A stretch of DNA of 64,000 nucleotides, taken from Cenococcum geophilum 1.58. Lineage: Eukaryota; Ascomycota; Dothideomycetes; Gloniales; Gloniaceae. The DNA lies in assembly GCA_001692895.1 (NCBI GenBank), contig KV748181.1, positions 124,001 to 188,000 on the forward strand, written 5' to 3'. Both the position numbers and the translations under genes were made by a program. The notes under the pieces are model-generated. The model worked only from the letters and a program-made list of their open reading frames with translations, was not told where the DNA came from and did no database searches. Position 1 is the first letter of the stretch. The number at the start of each line of letters is the position of its first letter. Positions 35,534 through 50,950 of the stretch are shown here, piece after piece.

Positions 35534-36436
35534 GCGCCTGCGAGGCGCCTACAAGTTACCTATAGTACTTCTACTACCTTACTTTTTAACCTCCTTAGGA
35601 ACCACTACTGCCGTAACAAGCCTACGGACGCGCTAGTATTATATACTTTACTCTACTACTATAGAGTTATTAGGGGGCGCCCGTTGCTCACCCCCTTACC
35701 CTTTATTATTATTTCCTTTATAACCTAGAACTAGTTTAGTACATTTTGGCTAATAAGCTATTAGGTAACCGCCTTAAGGCCTTTTTATATTAAGAGCAGT
35801 GTCTTATAGTTCTCTATACTAGCTACTAAGAGTATTACTTCTTAGTTAGTGCGTAAGGGGCATAATAGTATTATATATTTTAGTGTCTGTTTTAGCCAGC
35901 TATATTTATATCTTAGGCTACCTACTAAGATACCCACCTAGTAAAGCTAGTCTTTTAGTCCTATTATTTCTATTCTTAAGAGTATTACTATTATATTTTC
36001 TACCTTTATTAGGCCTTCTTAGAGCCTTAGGGTATTTACCCCCTATAGCGTTAACTATGCTATAGCTTAGGTTCCTCTTACCTTAGTTAGCCTCTATACC
36101 TTTAACTCCTATACGCCTCTTTAGTGTTGGTTTAGCTAGTATTATATTACGGTAGATAGTTTCTTAGCATTCTTTTATACTCTACTTTAGCTCCTTTCTC
36201 TCTCTTACTGTTGTCCTTACTAGCCTTTTATACGTCTCCCTTCCTCTATATAGGCCTGGGCTCTAAAGTAACACTATTCTTCTTCTACTTTCTTTACCTA
36301 TTTCTTTAATATATCTTCCCTACTTTAGGGTTATTGGTTTGTTCTCCTATAGGGCGCCCTAGGGTCCCTCTATAGTTTATTTAGGCGTATCTTAATATAC
36401 TTTATAATATTAGAGTTACGTTCCTTTTACGCCCTT

Positions 36437-39400
36437 TATTACGGACGCTTTAAGTATAATATTATAACTACTTAGAGAAGAGTCGGAAGAAGCTAGTTAG
36501 TTAATTTAAGCACGGTCTAGAATGGAGCCGATAGAGCTATATAATAAGGAATGATAACTAAGGTCACGTAATGTAATCTGTATAATCTATAAAATTTATA
36601 TAATCCGTAATAGAGTAGATAGAGTATACGTATATTATATACAAGAAGGATTTTATAGGAGTACGGTTGTATATTTAAGGACCCTTAGTCCCTACCTAGA
36701 TAGTTCCTTCCTTATAGTAATTCTTAGAATATAATTAGAGTTAATCTATTAGGCAACCACTCTACCAGTTATTATTACGTTGTTAACTTTAATTTATATT
36801 ACCTATATACCTAGCCTATTAATAAGCCCATTGTAGTTCCTGCTATAAGGTTCCGTTATATAATTACTACCTAGTTACGGTATTAAATACAGAAAGTTAA
36901 ATAATATGCCACTAAAAGCACTAGCTACAACGCTATTAACGGCGGCAACTACTTTAAGGTTAGGTAATAACATTAGTATAGTAAATACTAACTTATAGCA
37001 ACCTATAACGGTTAGATAGCTATAAGAGATAGTTAACTAGCTAATAGAAAATAATGCAATATTAGAAAATAGGATTAATGGGATTAGAGCAGCAAAGATT
37101 AAGTTACTATTAATTAAAAGGTACTTAGGAGAAAGATTAAAGCTTAAAGGATTCCTTATATAAATGCACTTTAAGCTTATATAAGAAGGAGGTAAGCTAC
37201 TAATATCTATAGATCGAATAGCATATGCGGGACTATTCCTATTAGGAAGAGCACTTAAGTAGTTTAAGTCTTATTTTACGGAAATATAGGCAAATAGAAT
37301 AACGACTACTAACCAAGATATGCGATTTATGTTCTTAAGTTAGGAAGGGTTTATAGAGCGACTTACGCAAATATTTGGAGACCCAAAATTAACAACTATA
37401 GTAGAGAGAAAACTTTAAGATATTACGCAATAAACCTTAGTAATTAAGTATATAATGCAGTTCTAGACGTTAGTAATATAAGTAGAGTAGAATAATAAGG
37501 CGCTTATGGTATAGTATAAGTAAGGACTTAAGGCTAAAGTCTAGGATATAATTATCTTAATAGAAGATATAGATACCCTAAGGGAACTAATAGATTAAGC
37601 GATTAAGATTAATAATTAGATCTACTAAAGGAAACAGGCTAAGAGAGGCTAGGATAGAGTTCTATAGTTATATAAGGCGTAGAGTATATAACAACTAAAG
37701 CTAAGTTAAAAACTATAGTATGGCGCAGAGCTAATAGACCTAAGTAGTACTAAAGAAGCCTATAAGAAATAAAGTAAGAAACTATAAAAACCTAGAGGTT
37801 AAGAATCTAGTAATTATAGGACTAAGGAGTAAAGGCTAAACTAGGGATCTTAATAGCAGAAGACGTTTAGGCAGACTCTATAGTAAAGTTAATAGTTTAA
37901 AGACGAAGCTTATATAAATTACGGAAAATAAAGTTATTTTATAAGGGATTATAAAGATGGTTAGAGATACTATATAATAAAGGGAACTAGACTAATAGTA
38001 GAAGATATATATATATAAAGGGATGATAGTATACTATAAGGAACAAAAGAATGTTTAATTAGAAGTTTTGCGTTTTGTTATAATAACGCATGCCAATTTT
38101 ATAAGGACGCTAAGTATAGTGTAAGCTATTAGCTATAAGAGCTAGCACCTATAGGATATAGAGGAACTAATAAACTAGTTCGCAGATTAGATATTAAGGA
38201 CAATAACTTTAATATAGGCGAAATATTTTATAACAATAAGGTAACGGAAGCCGCTTACTAGGAGCGAGTAGACCTTAAAGATATTATATAAGAGGTAGAG
38301 GATAATTCCACTATAGAATAGGGAACATTAGTAGGGATTAAGACCCCACTAGATATAATGTCTATTACTTTATAAGACGTAAGAGAAGTAGGATAGTGAA
38401 CTACTTCGGCACTTAATAAAGGTAAAAGGCCAAAGGCTTAAGATTCTTAAGATAAGATAAGAGATAACTAAGATTCTTAAGACGAGATAAGGTAAGCTTA
38501 AGGACCTATAATAGACGATAACTAATGGAGTAGAGCAGTAGCTTAGTTTAAAGATATACGAATGAGCTTAGGATGGAGTTTCCTATAGGTATAAGACTTT
38601 TAAGATAAAATAAGTAAGATTTAAGACTCTTAAGACGAGATAAGAATACTAAGTAAGCCTAGTTAGACTAAGGCTAGAGTAAAGCTTAAGATAGAAGCGA
38701 GCTTAGGATTAAAGAATCTAAGGGATTAAGAATTTGGAGTATAAATAAGGACACCTATAAATAAGAGGTAAGAAGCTTCTTTATAAATTAGAGAATCTGT
38801 AGTATAAATAGTAGTTAGATTAGGAGACAGATATATAAACCCAGAAGACTTACTAGGAGAATATAGTATTTGGCCTAAAGATTAAAGAGTTAATACTAAG
38901 ATTAAGAAGTAAGAAGACTTTAAGGATTTATTTACAAGACGTAAACCAAAAAAAACTATAAAAGAATTTAGGCAAAGAATTATTGTATAGTAAGAACAGA
39001 AACTAGATAAGAGATCTAGTATATTAGGATATATAAGGGACAGAGTATTAGTATAAAGAATTACTAATAGGCCTAGGGCAGGCACACTAAGAGCTAAGTA
39101 GCTTACTAAACTAGAATAAGAAGAGGATTTAGGGATTCTAACTAAGTTTAAGGAACGATATATAAAGGGCTGTTACAATATAGTAATAAGAAGATACTTT
39201 CTTACGGATAAGCCATATATACTTAAAGGGCTGTATTAAAAGTAGTATAGGCAACAATATAACGATAAGTAGGAAGATTTCTATATATGGTTGGATAAAA
39301 AAGTTATCTAAGACTACTTAATTATAGAAAAGGCTATAAGTCACATTAGAGGAGCCTTAATTATAATATTAAAAGATCTAGAGGAGTAGTTAGAGGACTA

Positions 39401-42400
39401 GAGAAGCGAGAGGTAAATTATAGTACCTGCAGATAAAGTTGTAACGCTTAGATTAATATAAGAGAGGTTTAAACTTAAAGATAAAAATAAGTTAAGAGTT
39501 AACCTAAAACACCTAGTATATTATATATTAGCATAGATTATATATATAGATAATACGTATAATATACATAGAGCACTAAAAGATAAGAATTAAAAGTACC
39601 TAGTAAGGATATATTAGTTATTAGATAAGGTAAAGTATAGAGACGCTAAGTATATACATAGTTAGCATTTAGTAAAAGTTTAAGAGTTAGGAGACTTAAT
39701 ACTTTAACTAAAAAGATTCCTTATAGAAAAATACTTAGACGGATAATAGTAGTAGGAATGCCTAGAGAATACGTATTTATAGTATATTAAAGATAAAAAG
39801 CGAACTAGGCATTGGCTAAAGAGTAAGCTAAGTGCGATAGAATTAAGTAGCTAATAGTTAGGAAAAGTGGAGGCCTATAGAACTAGAGGGAGCCAGTAAT
39901 AGACCCTTAGACCCTTAAAGGAATTTAAGGATAATACCTAAATTTATAAGTTAAATAGCAAGATTAGCAGTTTAAAGCGCTAATAGATAGTAGAGTAACG
40001 CGGAACTATATCTTATTAGTAGCAGTTAAGAGAATAGGACTATATTATAAATAGAAGGAACAACCTTACCTATTAGTTATAATTTTAGGAGATCTAATAG
40101 CCTATAGAGGAGGGATTATTAATCTTAAAATAGGACCTATTTAGCTAACTATTAAAGGAAAATAAATTAAGATGTCTTTTAATATATTACCGTTGGGGAA
40201 TAATAAGGTAGTATTAGGAATGCCTTAGTTATAGGAATACAATCTAAAGATCAATTAGATTACGGGTTAGGTTAATATTAAAGATACTTAATGCCGTAAG
40301 ATATAATAATAAGCTAAGTTAGTATAGTACTAAGTAGGAGCAACCTATAAAGAAACTAAGAAAGGGCTAAGCTATATACTAAAGAGATACCATAAGTATA
40401 GCAAGAAACTATGGTTACTAGAAAGTAAAAAGCTGTTAGAGTATATAGCGTGGAACTATAAGATAGAATTAGAACTAAAAATAAGTTTAAGGTTCTTTCT
40501 AATCTATAAGCTTACTAAAGAAGAAGGTAGAGCATTAAAAGAGTTTGTTTAGGAAAATCTACAAAAAGAATATGTTAGACTATTGTAGTTATTAGTAGGT
40601 TATTTAGTACTGTTTATACTAAAGAAAAATAGCAAACTAAGGTTATATATCAACTATAGATAGTTAAACAGCATTACTTAAAAGGATAGGTATCCTTTAC
40701 CCTTAATTAGTAAGATCTAAGATATAATAGGTAATGCGTAAATCTTTACAAAGATAGATCTAAAATAGGCGTACTATTAAATTAGAATTAAGGAAGGCAA
40801 TAAATAGAAGGCAGCCTTTAGATTAAAGGAAGGACTATATAAGCTATTAGTTATACAATTCGGGCTTATAAACGCACTAGTAACGTTCTAGAAGTGTATT
40901 AACAATATATTAGGAGAACACTTAAATAAATTTGTTATAGTATATCTTAATAATATTATTATCTACTTAATAACTAAAAAAGAATACGGAGAATACGTTA
41001 AATGGGTCTTAAAGAGACTATAAGAAGAATAAATGCTAGTAGTAATTAAGAAATGCGAGTTCTTTACTAGGAAGACTAATTTTATTAGATTTATTATTAA
41101 ATTAGTCTAACTTAGTATAGATCTAAAGAAGATTAAGGCTATAGTAAATTAGTAAGAACTAGAGAATATTATGCAGTTAAGATTATTCTTAGGGTTTTGT
41201 AATTACTATAAAAGGTTTATAGCGCAATAGTTAAAGGATATTAAACTATTTACGTAATTAATAAAGAAAGAAGAACTATAGGTATAGGGAGAGGAGTAAT
41301 AAGAATTGTTTAAAAAGGTTAAAGAGTTATTTACCTAAGAGCCAGTTCTTAAAATCTATTAACTAGAACTAAAGACGGTTATAAAGATAGATATATTAGA
41401 CTATATACTAGGGGCGTACTTTATATAAAAATATTAAAATAGATGGTACCTAGTAGCATATTATAGTTAAAAGATAATACTACTAGAGTTAAACTATAAC
41501 ATTTACAATAAGGAGTTATTAGGTATAGTTATAGCACTAAAGAAATAAAGAGCATTTTTATAAGGTATAGAGAAACTATTTATAGTTAAGATAGACTATA
41601 AAAACCTAATAGGATTCCTAATAATAAAGGAACTTAACTAAAGATAGGTTAGATGGGCAGAGATACTTATAGAATACTATTTTAAGATTTAGTATATTAA
41701 GGGTACAGATAATATAAGGGCAGATACTTTAAGTTAAAAGGCTAAACTGCAAAATAATAAAAAGCTATTAGGGGCTTTATTGCGAAAAGATATAGACGAA
41801 TTAATTAGGTATAATTATCCAAAAATTATAGCAACTTAGAAAGAACTAAAAAGAGTTTATAAGTTACTAAAGAGCTTTTAGGTATAAAGAATTTTAGAAG
41901 TATAACTAGAAGATCTATAGATAGATATATATAAGAGTTAATAAGTAAAGTATATCCTAAGAAGCATAGTAGAATAATTTATAGAAGAATTTTATAAGGG
42001 AATAACTTAAGGATATAATAGAGCTACGGGCTTAGTATTAAGACTTTAAGAGGAGTATATTATTAATGGAATCTAGGGCTTAGCGCGAAAAGTTATAAAG
42101 GAATATTTAGATTACTAGAGAAATAAACTAATAAGGCATAAGCTATATAGAGGGCTATAACCTATTAAAATACTAGAGAAACTATGGGAGGTCATATTAT
42201 AGGACTTTATTATTAAGTTACTAAAGTTAAGAAACTATATTACTAGATAAGATTATAACGCAATCTTAGTAATAGTGGATAAGCTTATAAAGTGGGGATA
42301 CTTTATAGTATATATAGAAGAAATCTTAGCAGAAGATATCGCTAGAATTTATATTAAGGAAGTGTTTATAAGATATAGAGCACTAAGTAAGATTATATTA

Positions 42401-44407
42401 GATAGAGATCTAAGATTTATAGTAGTATTTTAAGAGGTATTCTTAGCGGAATAAAGAGTTAAAGCAGTAACTTTTACTGTATATTATCTATAGATAGACG
42501 GTTAAATAGAGAAACTAAATTAGACACTAAAGCAGTATTTAAGGTATTATATTAATTATATATAGAATAATTAGGTATCGCTATTACTAGTTATATAGTT
42601 TATATATAATATAACACTATAAGAAGGGATAGGCATATTACTATTTAAGGTAAATTATAGATATAAGCTAAGAATATCGTTATTACTACAATAAGCGAAG
42701 AAAATAAGTAGCATAGCTAAAGAAAGAATAAAGATATTAATGAATCTTTATATAGACCTTATAGAATTAGTAAAAAAAGTATAAGAGAGAATAAAAAGGT
42801 ACTATAATACTAAGAGATCTAAGGGACTAGATCTTAAGGAGGGAGATAAAGTATAGCTACTATACAAAATTTTCAAGAGTTAACGACTAAGTAAGAAGTT
42901 AGACTATATTAGACTAGGACCTTTTAAAATTATATAAAGGATTTTATTAGTTATATTTAAGTTAAACCTACTAGCTAAAATAAAGATCTACCCTATATAA
43001 TATATTATAATGCTAGAGCTAGTATAGAGGAATATTAAGCTACCGGTTTATAAAGCAGATATATATAAAGGGTAAGAAGAAGATAAATAGTAAGTATTAA
43101 AGATTATTAGTTATAAAGATATTAATAACAAAATATAGTATAAGGTTAAGTAGATAGGCTATACTAAGACTACCTAGGAACTATTAAAAAATTTAAAGAA
43201 TGCTATAGGAAAGGTATAGAAGTATTAAAAGAAATTAGGTTAGGCAGCATTAATAAAGAAGGATTGCTAAAAAATAAGTTACTTAAGGGGGACCTAAGAA
43301 GAGCAGTTGCCGAACTACTCAGATCTATTTCCTTCTCTATTAGAAGAGAATTTATTCTTTCATTACTAGGTTTCTATAAACCCTATTTTATAAGTTTTTA
43401 CTCCTTAAAACAAACCTTCTTATGGACCTTCTTAAGATAGATTAACTAAGTAGACGCCGTAAGATAAGACTTAAGGGCCCGTTGCTAAGTATTAGTAGCC
43501 TCCCGTTCTATATTATAAGAACGGCGTAACTCTACTAGAGTAATAGACAGTTTATTATCTAGCTGCGTAGTAATAGATTAAATATAAGACCCTAAGACAA
43601 ATTAATTAAGGAACTAGACGACTATTAAGAGTAATAGGTTGTGTATATTTGGCATTAAAGACGGAGCGAACATTATAGGACGAATAAATATTCACTTTAG
43701 TGCACTTTAAATAAGAGGACGGTTATTATAAAGATAGGTTTGCCAACGTAATATAAACTAACCCCTCTTTTAAACAGCAAGAACATGGAGATAGTATAAT
43801 CTCACCTAAAGATAATATCGCAGCGATAGTACGAATGCGACGAGCAGTTAAAGAAGAAGAAATTACTTTAGGTATAATAAGTAACGATATTAACCAAATT
43901 AATTAGACGGATATTATACCTCTAGTAAACAACTTAGAGATATTAGGAATCTTTAAGAATAAAGATAAAGAAGAGGGAGATAGTATTATAGACGCTTTAA
44001 GTACAATATTATAACTACTTAGAGAAGAGTCGGAAAAAGCTAGTTAGTTAATTTAAGCACGGTCTAGAATGGAGCCGATAGAGCTATATAACGAGAAATA
44101 GTAACTAAGGTCATATAATATAATCTATATAATCTATAGAATCTATATAATCTATAATAGAGTAGATAGAGTATATATATATTACGTATAAGAAGGATTT
44201 TATAGAAGTACGGTTATGTATTTAAGGACCCTTAATCCCTACCTAGATAGTTCCTTCCTTATAGTAATTCTTAGAATATAATTAGAGTTAATCTATTAGG
44301 CAACCACTCCACCAGTTATTATTACGTTATTAACTTTAATTTATATTACCTATACACCTAGCCTATTAACGAGCCTATTATAGTTCCTGCTACAAAGTTC
44401 CGTTACA
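36437..44407 (+). mobile_element. Chromovirus B (Ty3/Gypsy LTR retrotransposon), fossil
   Basis: LTRs of 424 bp each (36437-36860 and 43984-44407) that begin TGTTACGG-like and end CCGTTACA-like, with a perfect duplication ccctt (36432-36436 and 44408-44412). Parts on the plus strand: gag (about 36.9-38.2 kb), zinc knuckle near 37.9 kb, protease near 39.98 kb, reverse transcriptase (about 40.5-41.1 kb), RNase H (about 41.35-41.75 kb), integrase (about 41.9-42.65 kb), chromodomain (about 43.1-43.2 kb). It is whole in layout and heavily broken. It is inserted in the LINE. Confidence 0.9.
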
Positions 44408-47400
44408 CCCTTTATATTACAGCGGCTTTAATATATAGTTATAGGGGGGGAATATTAGCTTCCTTTTTAAGTAGAGCTATAGCCGTTCGCTTATATCCGC
44501 CTATTATACTCTAAAGGTAGGTTATTTAGACCTTTTAAAGTAGTTTAAGGAGTAATTTAAAGGGGCCTTTTTTAGATTCTTTAATAGCCTAGATATTAGA
44601 CTTATATATTATAGTTAGCCAGATAACTGCTATATATAGTAGGCGTGACCTTTAAAAGTATAGACCCTATATAGAATTAACAATCCTAGATAATATAATA
44701 TACTATACTTAGCCCTTATAGGCTGCTTATATTATATATACGCTCTACTAGAGCTTACTATCTACCTATACTTCTAATATTCTTAGGCCTTAAACTAGTT
44801 AACCCCTAAAGCCTTAGATGCGAATTATATACTAGAGGTTTATAGATTAGTTACGTTTTTTTATAAAATAGATTAGCTGGTATTTCTCTAGTAAGAATTA
44901 AACTCTATATTATTTTGCCTATTTTATATAGGTGTTATATACTTTCTTTAGTGTTTTATAATTCTCTATGGCTATTAGCCTATATATAATTAGGTTTGTG
45001 TTATTAACGAAGCCTATTTTCTAGGTCGCCCCTTTTTTAAAGGAGTTAAGTAGGTTATTTATAAAGAAAAGAAAGAGTATAGGCGAGAGGGGTAATTTTT
45101 ATGGTATTTCTGTTGCAACTGCGATAGGGGGGCTTTAGTATTCATTAAAGACTAGTAATATTTCTTTTTAACCTATAAACCCTTAAATAAATTATATAAT
45201 TTATTCTAGGAAGCCTTTTGCCCTAAGGATATATAGGAGACGCTTATAGGGTATATTGTTATAGGCGCTACTAATATCTAGGCTAAGTATTAATACTATA
45301 AAGTCCCTTCGCATCACCTATGCAGATTTAATAGTAGTAGTAAGTAGCGTAAGTGCTAATAGTGTTAAGCGGTTCTTTCTTACCCCTATTTAGCTTTATA
45401 GTAGTAAGGCGTATTCCTTAACTATATCTACTATATAGTCCGCTATTACCCTTTCTAAGATCTTGCTAAGGGTATTCTCTAAGGTAATAGGGCGGTAGCT
45501 TCCTAGGAGTAAGTAGTTTACTTTACCTTCTTTACATAGGATAAATGTTATTATTGTAACGGAACCTTATAGCAGTAACTACGATAGGTTCTGTTAATAG
45601 GCTAGGTATATAGGTATTGCAGAAAGTCAATAACGTAATAATAACTAGTAGAGTAGTTGCCTAATAGATTAACTTTAATTATATTCTAAGAATTACTATA
45701 AGGAAGGAACTATCTAGGTAGGGACCAAGGGTTTTTAAATACACAACCGTACTCCTATAAAATCCTTCTTATATATAATATACGTATTATACATAAGGTA
45801 TATAAGTTCCTCCCGTTTCTTATATTTAATATATAGCATATTATATAACCTTAGCTACCATTCCTCGTTATATAATTCTACGGGTTCTATTCTAGACCGT
45901 GCTTATATTAACTAACTAGCTTCTTCTAACTCTTCTCTAAGTAGTCGTAATATTATACTTAAAGCGTCCATAATACTATTTCCCTCCTCTTTATCTTCGT
46001 TCTTAAAGATACCTAGTATCTCTAAGTTATTTACTAGAGGTATAATATCCGTCTAATTAATTTAGTTAATATTATTACTTATAATACCTAAAGCCTCTTC
46101 TTCTTTATACGCGCAACGTTATGCCCACATTATTGCTGTAATATTATCGCTTAGTAAAATAATACTATCTCCATATTCTCGTTATTTAAAAAAGGGGTTA
46201 GTTTATATTACGTTGGCGAATTCTTTACCTTAATAACCCTCTTTTTATTTAGAGTGCACTAAAGCAAACATTTAATTGTCTTACGATATTTACTCTTCTT
46301 CTAATACTAAGTATACGCGTCCTATAACTCTTAATAGTCTTTAAGTTCCCTATGTAATTTATTATAGGGTCTTTTATTTAACTTACTGCTATAAGGCTTA
46401 ATAGTAACCTAGCGCAGGCCCTTATAGAGCTTAAGCGTTCTTAGGATGCGGAATAGAAGGCCCTAGATACTCGCATTGCGGCGTCTACCTATCTACTTTA
46501 TCTTAAGAAAGTTCGCAAAAAGGTTTATTTTAAGAAGTAGAAACTTATAGAATAAGGCCTATAGGAACTTAGTAATAAAAGAACGGGTTCTCTTCTAATA
46601 GAAAAGGAAATAACTCTAAGTAGTTTAGTAGTCGCTCTTTCTAGGTCCCCCTTAGGTAACTCGTTCTTTAGTAATTTTCCTTTATTAATATTGCCTAACC
46701 TTTTCTCTTCTAATACTCCTGTACCTTTTCTATAGCGTTCTTTAGGTTCTTTAGTAGCTCCTAGGTAGTCTTATTATAGCCTATTTACTTTACTTTATAC
46801 TATATTTTATTGTCTATATCCTTATAATTAACGATTTTTAAAACTTGCTATTTATCTTCCTCTTATCCTCTATACGTGTCTACCTTATAGATTAATGGCT
46901 TAACATTCCCGTATATTAGCTCTAGCATTATAATATACTATATAGGGTAGATCTTTATCCTAGCTAGTAGATTTAACTTAAATATAACTAATAAAATTCT
47001 CTATATAATTTTAAAAGGTCCTAGTCTAACGTAGTCCAACTTCTTACTTAGTTATTAACTCTTAAAATTTTTGTATAGTAGCCACACTTTATCTCCCTCC
47101 TTAAGATCTGGTCCCTTAGATCTCTTAGCATTATAGTACTTTTTTATCCTTTATTGTACCACCTTAGCTGTTTCCGTAAGGTCTATATAAAGATTTATTA
47201 ATATCTTTATTCTTTCTTTAGCTATACTACTTATTTTCTTTACTTACTATAGTAATAACAATATTCTTAGCTTATATCTATAATTCGCCTTAAATAGTAA
47301 TATACCTATTCCTTCTTAGGGTGTTATATTATATACAAACTATATAATTAGTAATAGCGATACTTAATTATTCTATATATAATTAATATAATGCCTTAGA

Positions 47401-49308
47401 TACTATTTTAGTATCTAATTTAATCTCTCCGTTTAACCGTCTATCTATAAATAATATGCAATAAAAGTCGCTGCTTAAACCCCTTACTCTACTAAGAATA
47501 CTTCCTAAAATGCTGCTATAAATCTTAAATCTCTATCCGATATAATCTTGCTTAGTGCTCTATATCTTATAAATACTTCTTTAATATAGATTCTAGCAAC
47601 ATCTTCCGCTAATATTTCTTCTATACATGCTATAAAGTATCCCCACTTTATAAGCTTGTCTATTATTACTAAGATTATATTATAATCTTATCCGGTAATA
47701 GAATCTTTTAACTTTAGTAACTTAATAATAAAGTCCTATAATATAACCTCCTATAGTCTCTCTAGTATTTTAATAGGTTATAGCCCTCTATATAGTTTAT
47801 GCCTTATTAGTTTATTTCTTTAGCAATCTAAATATTCTCTTATTACTTTCCTCGCTAGTCCCTAGATTCTATTAATAATATACTCCTCCTAGAGTCTTAA
47901 TACTAAGCCCGTGGCTCTATTATGTCCTTAAGTTATTCCCTTATAGAATTCTTCTATAAAATGCTCTATTATACTTCTTAGGATATACCTTACCTTATAG
48001 TTCTCGTATATATTTATTTATAGATCTTCTAGCTACGCTTTTAGAATTCTTTATACCTAAAAGCTTTCTAGTGTTTTATAGACCTTCTTTAGTTAGTCGT
48101 CTTCTTAAGTTACTATAATCTTTAGATGATTATACCTGATCAATCCGTCTGTATTTTTCCGTAGTAAAGCCCCTAATAGCTTTCCATTATTTTATAGTTT
48201 AGCCTTTTAACTTAAAGCGTCTACTTACGTATTGTCTATACCCTTAATATACTAAATCTTAAAATAGTATTCTATAAGCATCTCTACCCATCTAACCTAT
48301 TATTAGTTAAGTTCCTTTATTATTAGAAATCCTATTAGGTTTTTATAATCCGTTTTAACTATAAATAGTTTCTCTATACCTTATAAGAATGCTCTTTATT
48401 CCTTTAGTGCTGTAACTATACCTAATAACTCCTTATTATAGATGTTATAGTTTAACTCTAGTAGTATTATCTTCCGACTATAATATGCTACTAGGTGCTA
48501 TTTATTTTAATATTTTTATATAAAGTACGCCCCTAGTATATAGTCTAATGTATCCGTTTCTATAACCGTTTTTAGTTCTAGTTAATAAATCCTAAAAACT
48601 AGCTCCTAGGTAAATAATTATTTAACCTTCTTAAATAGCTCCTGTTGTTCCTTTCCCTATACCTATAGTTTTTCTTTTTTTATTAATCGCGTAAGTGGCT
48701 TAATATCCTTTAACTATTAAGCTATAAACCTTCTATAGTAATTACAAAACCCTAAAAATAACCTTAACTATATTACATTTTCTAGTTCCTACTAATTCAC
48801 TATAGCCTTAATCTTCTTTAGATCTATACTAAGTTAGCCTAGTTTAATAATAAATCTAATAAAATTAGTCTTTCTAGTAAAGAACTCGCATTTCTTAATT
48901 GCTACTAGTATTTATTCTTCTTATAGTTTCTTTAAAACCTATTTAATATATTCTCCATGTTCTTCCTTAATTATTAAGTAGATAATAATATTATTAAGGT
49001 ATACTATAATAAATTTATCTAAGTATTCTCCTAATATATTGTTAATACGCTTCTAGAATATTACTAATATATTTATAAGCCCAAATTGTATAACTAATAG
49101 TTTATATCATCAGGAAATTTTTTTTTTAGGCACGTTGTCGCAAGCGAAAATCGGGGTCTGCAAAACCTGCGTAAGTCGCGATTTTAGCGATTTGTGGTAA
49201 CTTGCGGCGATTTGCTACAAATACATAGGCTACCTATGTAAATTGCCGCAAATTACGACTTAAGTAGACCCTAATTTTTGGCTGCAATAAAAACGCAATA
49301 AAAATACT

Positions 49309-50808
49309 ATAAAGCTTTACACGAAGCTCTATATAAAGCTCTGCACGAAGCTCTGCACAAAGCTCTACACGAAGCTCTACACGAAGCTCTACACAAGGCT
49401 CTGCACAAAGCTCTACACAAAGCTCTACACGAAGCTCTGCACAAAGCTCTGCACGAAGCTCTATACGAAGCTCTGCGTATAGAGGCTCTGTATAAGGCTC
49501 TGCACGAAGCTCTACACGAGGCTCTGCACAAAGCTCTACACGAAGCTTTGCACGAAGCTCTACACGAGGCTCTACACGAAGCTCTACACGAAGCTTTGCA
49601 CGAAGCTCTACACAAAGCTTTGCACGAAGCTCTACACGAAGCTTTGCACGAAGCTCTACACAAAGCTTTGCACGAAGCTCTACACGAAGCTTTGCACGAA
49701 GCTCTACACGAGGCTCTACACGAAGCTCTACACGAAGCTCTACATAAAGCTCTACACAAAGCTCTACACGAAGCTCTACACGAAGCCTCTGCATAAAGCT
49801 CTACACGAAGCTCTACACGAGGCTCTGCACGAAGCTCTACACGAAGCTCTGCACGAAGCTTTGCATAAAGCTCTACACGAAGCTCTACACGAAGCTCTAC
49901 ACAAAGCTCTACACAAAGCTCTGTACGAAGCTTTGCGCGAGGCTCTATACGAAGCTCTACACGAAGCTTTGCACAAGGCTCTGCATGAGGCTCTACACAA
50001 AGCTCTGCACGAAGCTCTGCACGAAGCTCTATACGAAGCTCTGCGTATAGAGGCTCTATACGAGGCTCTGCACGAAGCTCTACACGAGGCTCTGCACGAA
50101 GCTCTACACGAAGCTCTACACGAAGCTCTATACGAAGCTCTACACGAAGCTCTACACGAAGCTCTGCACGAAGCTCTACACGAAGCTCTGCACAAAGCTT
50201 TGCACGAGGCTCTACACAAGGCTCTATACGAAGCTCTGCGTACAGAGGCTCTGTACAAGGCTCTGCACGAAGCTCTACACGAAGCTCTACACGAAGCTCT
50301 ACACGAAGCTCTACACGAAGCTCTACACAAAGCTCTGCACGAAGCTCTACACGAAGCTCTGCACAAAGCTTTGCACGAGGCTCTACACAAGGCTCTATAC
50401 GAAGCTCTGCGTACAGAGGCTCTATACGAGGCTCTACACGAAGCTCTACACGAGGCTCTGCACGAAGCTCTACACGAAGCTCTGTATGAAGCTCTATATG
50501 AAGCTCTACACAAAGCTCTGCACGAAGCTTTGCGCAAGGCTCTACACGAAGCTCTACATGAAGCTTTGCACAAGACTCTGCATGAGGCTCTATATGAAGC
50601 TCTGCACGAAGCTCTACACAAGGCTCTATACGAAGCTCTACGTACAGAGGCTCTGCACGAGGCTTTACGCGAAGCTCTATATACGGAGGCTCTACACGAA
50701 GCTCTGCACGAAGCTCTACACGAAGCTCTGCACGAAGCTCTACGTACAGAGGCTCTGCACGAGGCTCTACGCGAAGCTCTGCGTACGGAGGCTCTACGCG
50801 AAGCTCTG
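49309..50808. repeat. 12-bp minisatellite (ACACGAAGCTCT), about 125 units
   Basis: Near-uninterrupted 12-bp units CACGAAGCTCTR. Variant units (GCGTAYAGAGGCTCT) punctuate it at about 49473, 50042, 50229, 50408, 50640, 50742 and 50782, suggesting a higher-order period near 180 bp in the middle part. The period is a multiple of three and free of stops, so long open frames on both strands (up to about 360 codons) are a by-product, not genes. Confidence 0.9.
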
Positions 50809-50950
50809 CATCGGGTCCCCGCTATATTCCCAATAGCCTCTACACATACCTCTGCCAAGTGTACCCCTTATCTATATACCTAGGTAGCCACCTTATTTTT
50901 TACCCTTCCTTCCTTACATCCTTTTTACCTAGGGAGGCACCAGAACGGCA

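Noticed and set aside
35447-36065. Short plus-strand frames (93 and 60 codons)
   Set aside because: Within LTR 3 and antisense to the LINE 3' part; no family resemblance.
49309-50808. CRISPR-like array
   Set aside because: Units are contiguous 12-mers without unique spacers, in a fungal genome.
49776-50858. 360-codon 'CRAS' repeat protein
   Set aside because: By-product of a stop-free 12-bp minisatellite; equally long frames exist on the other strand.
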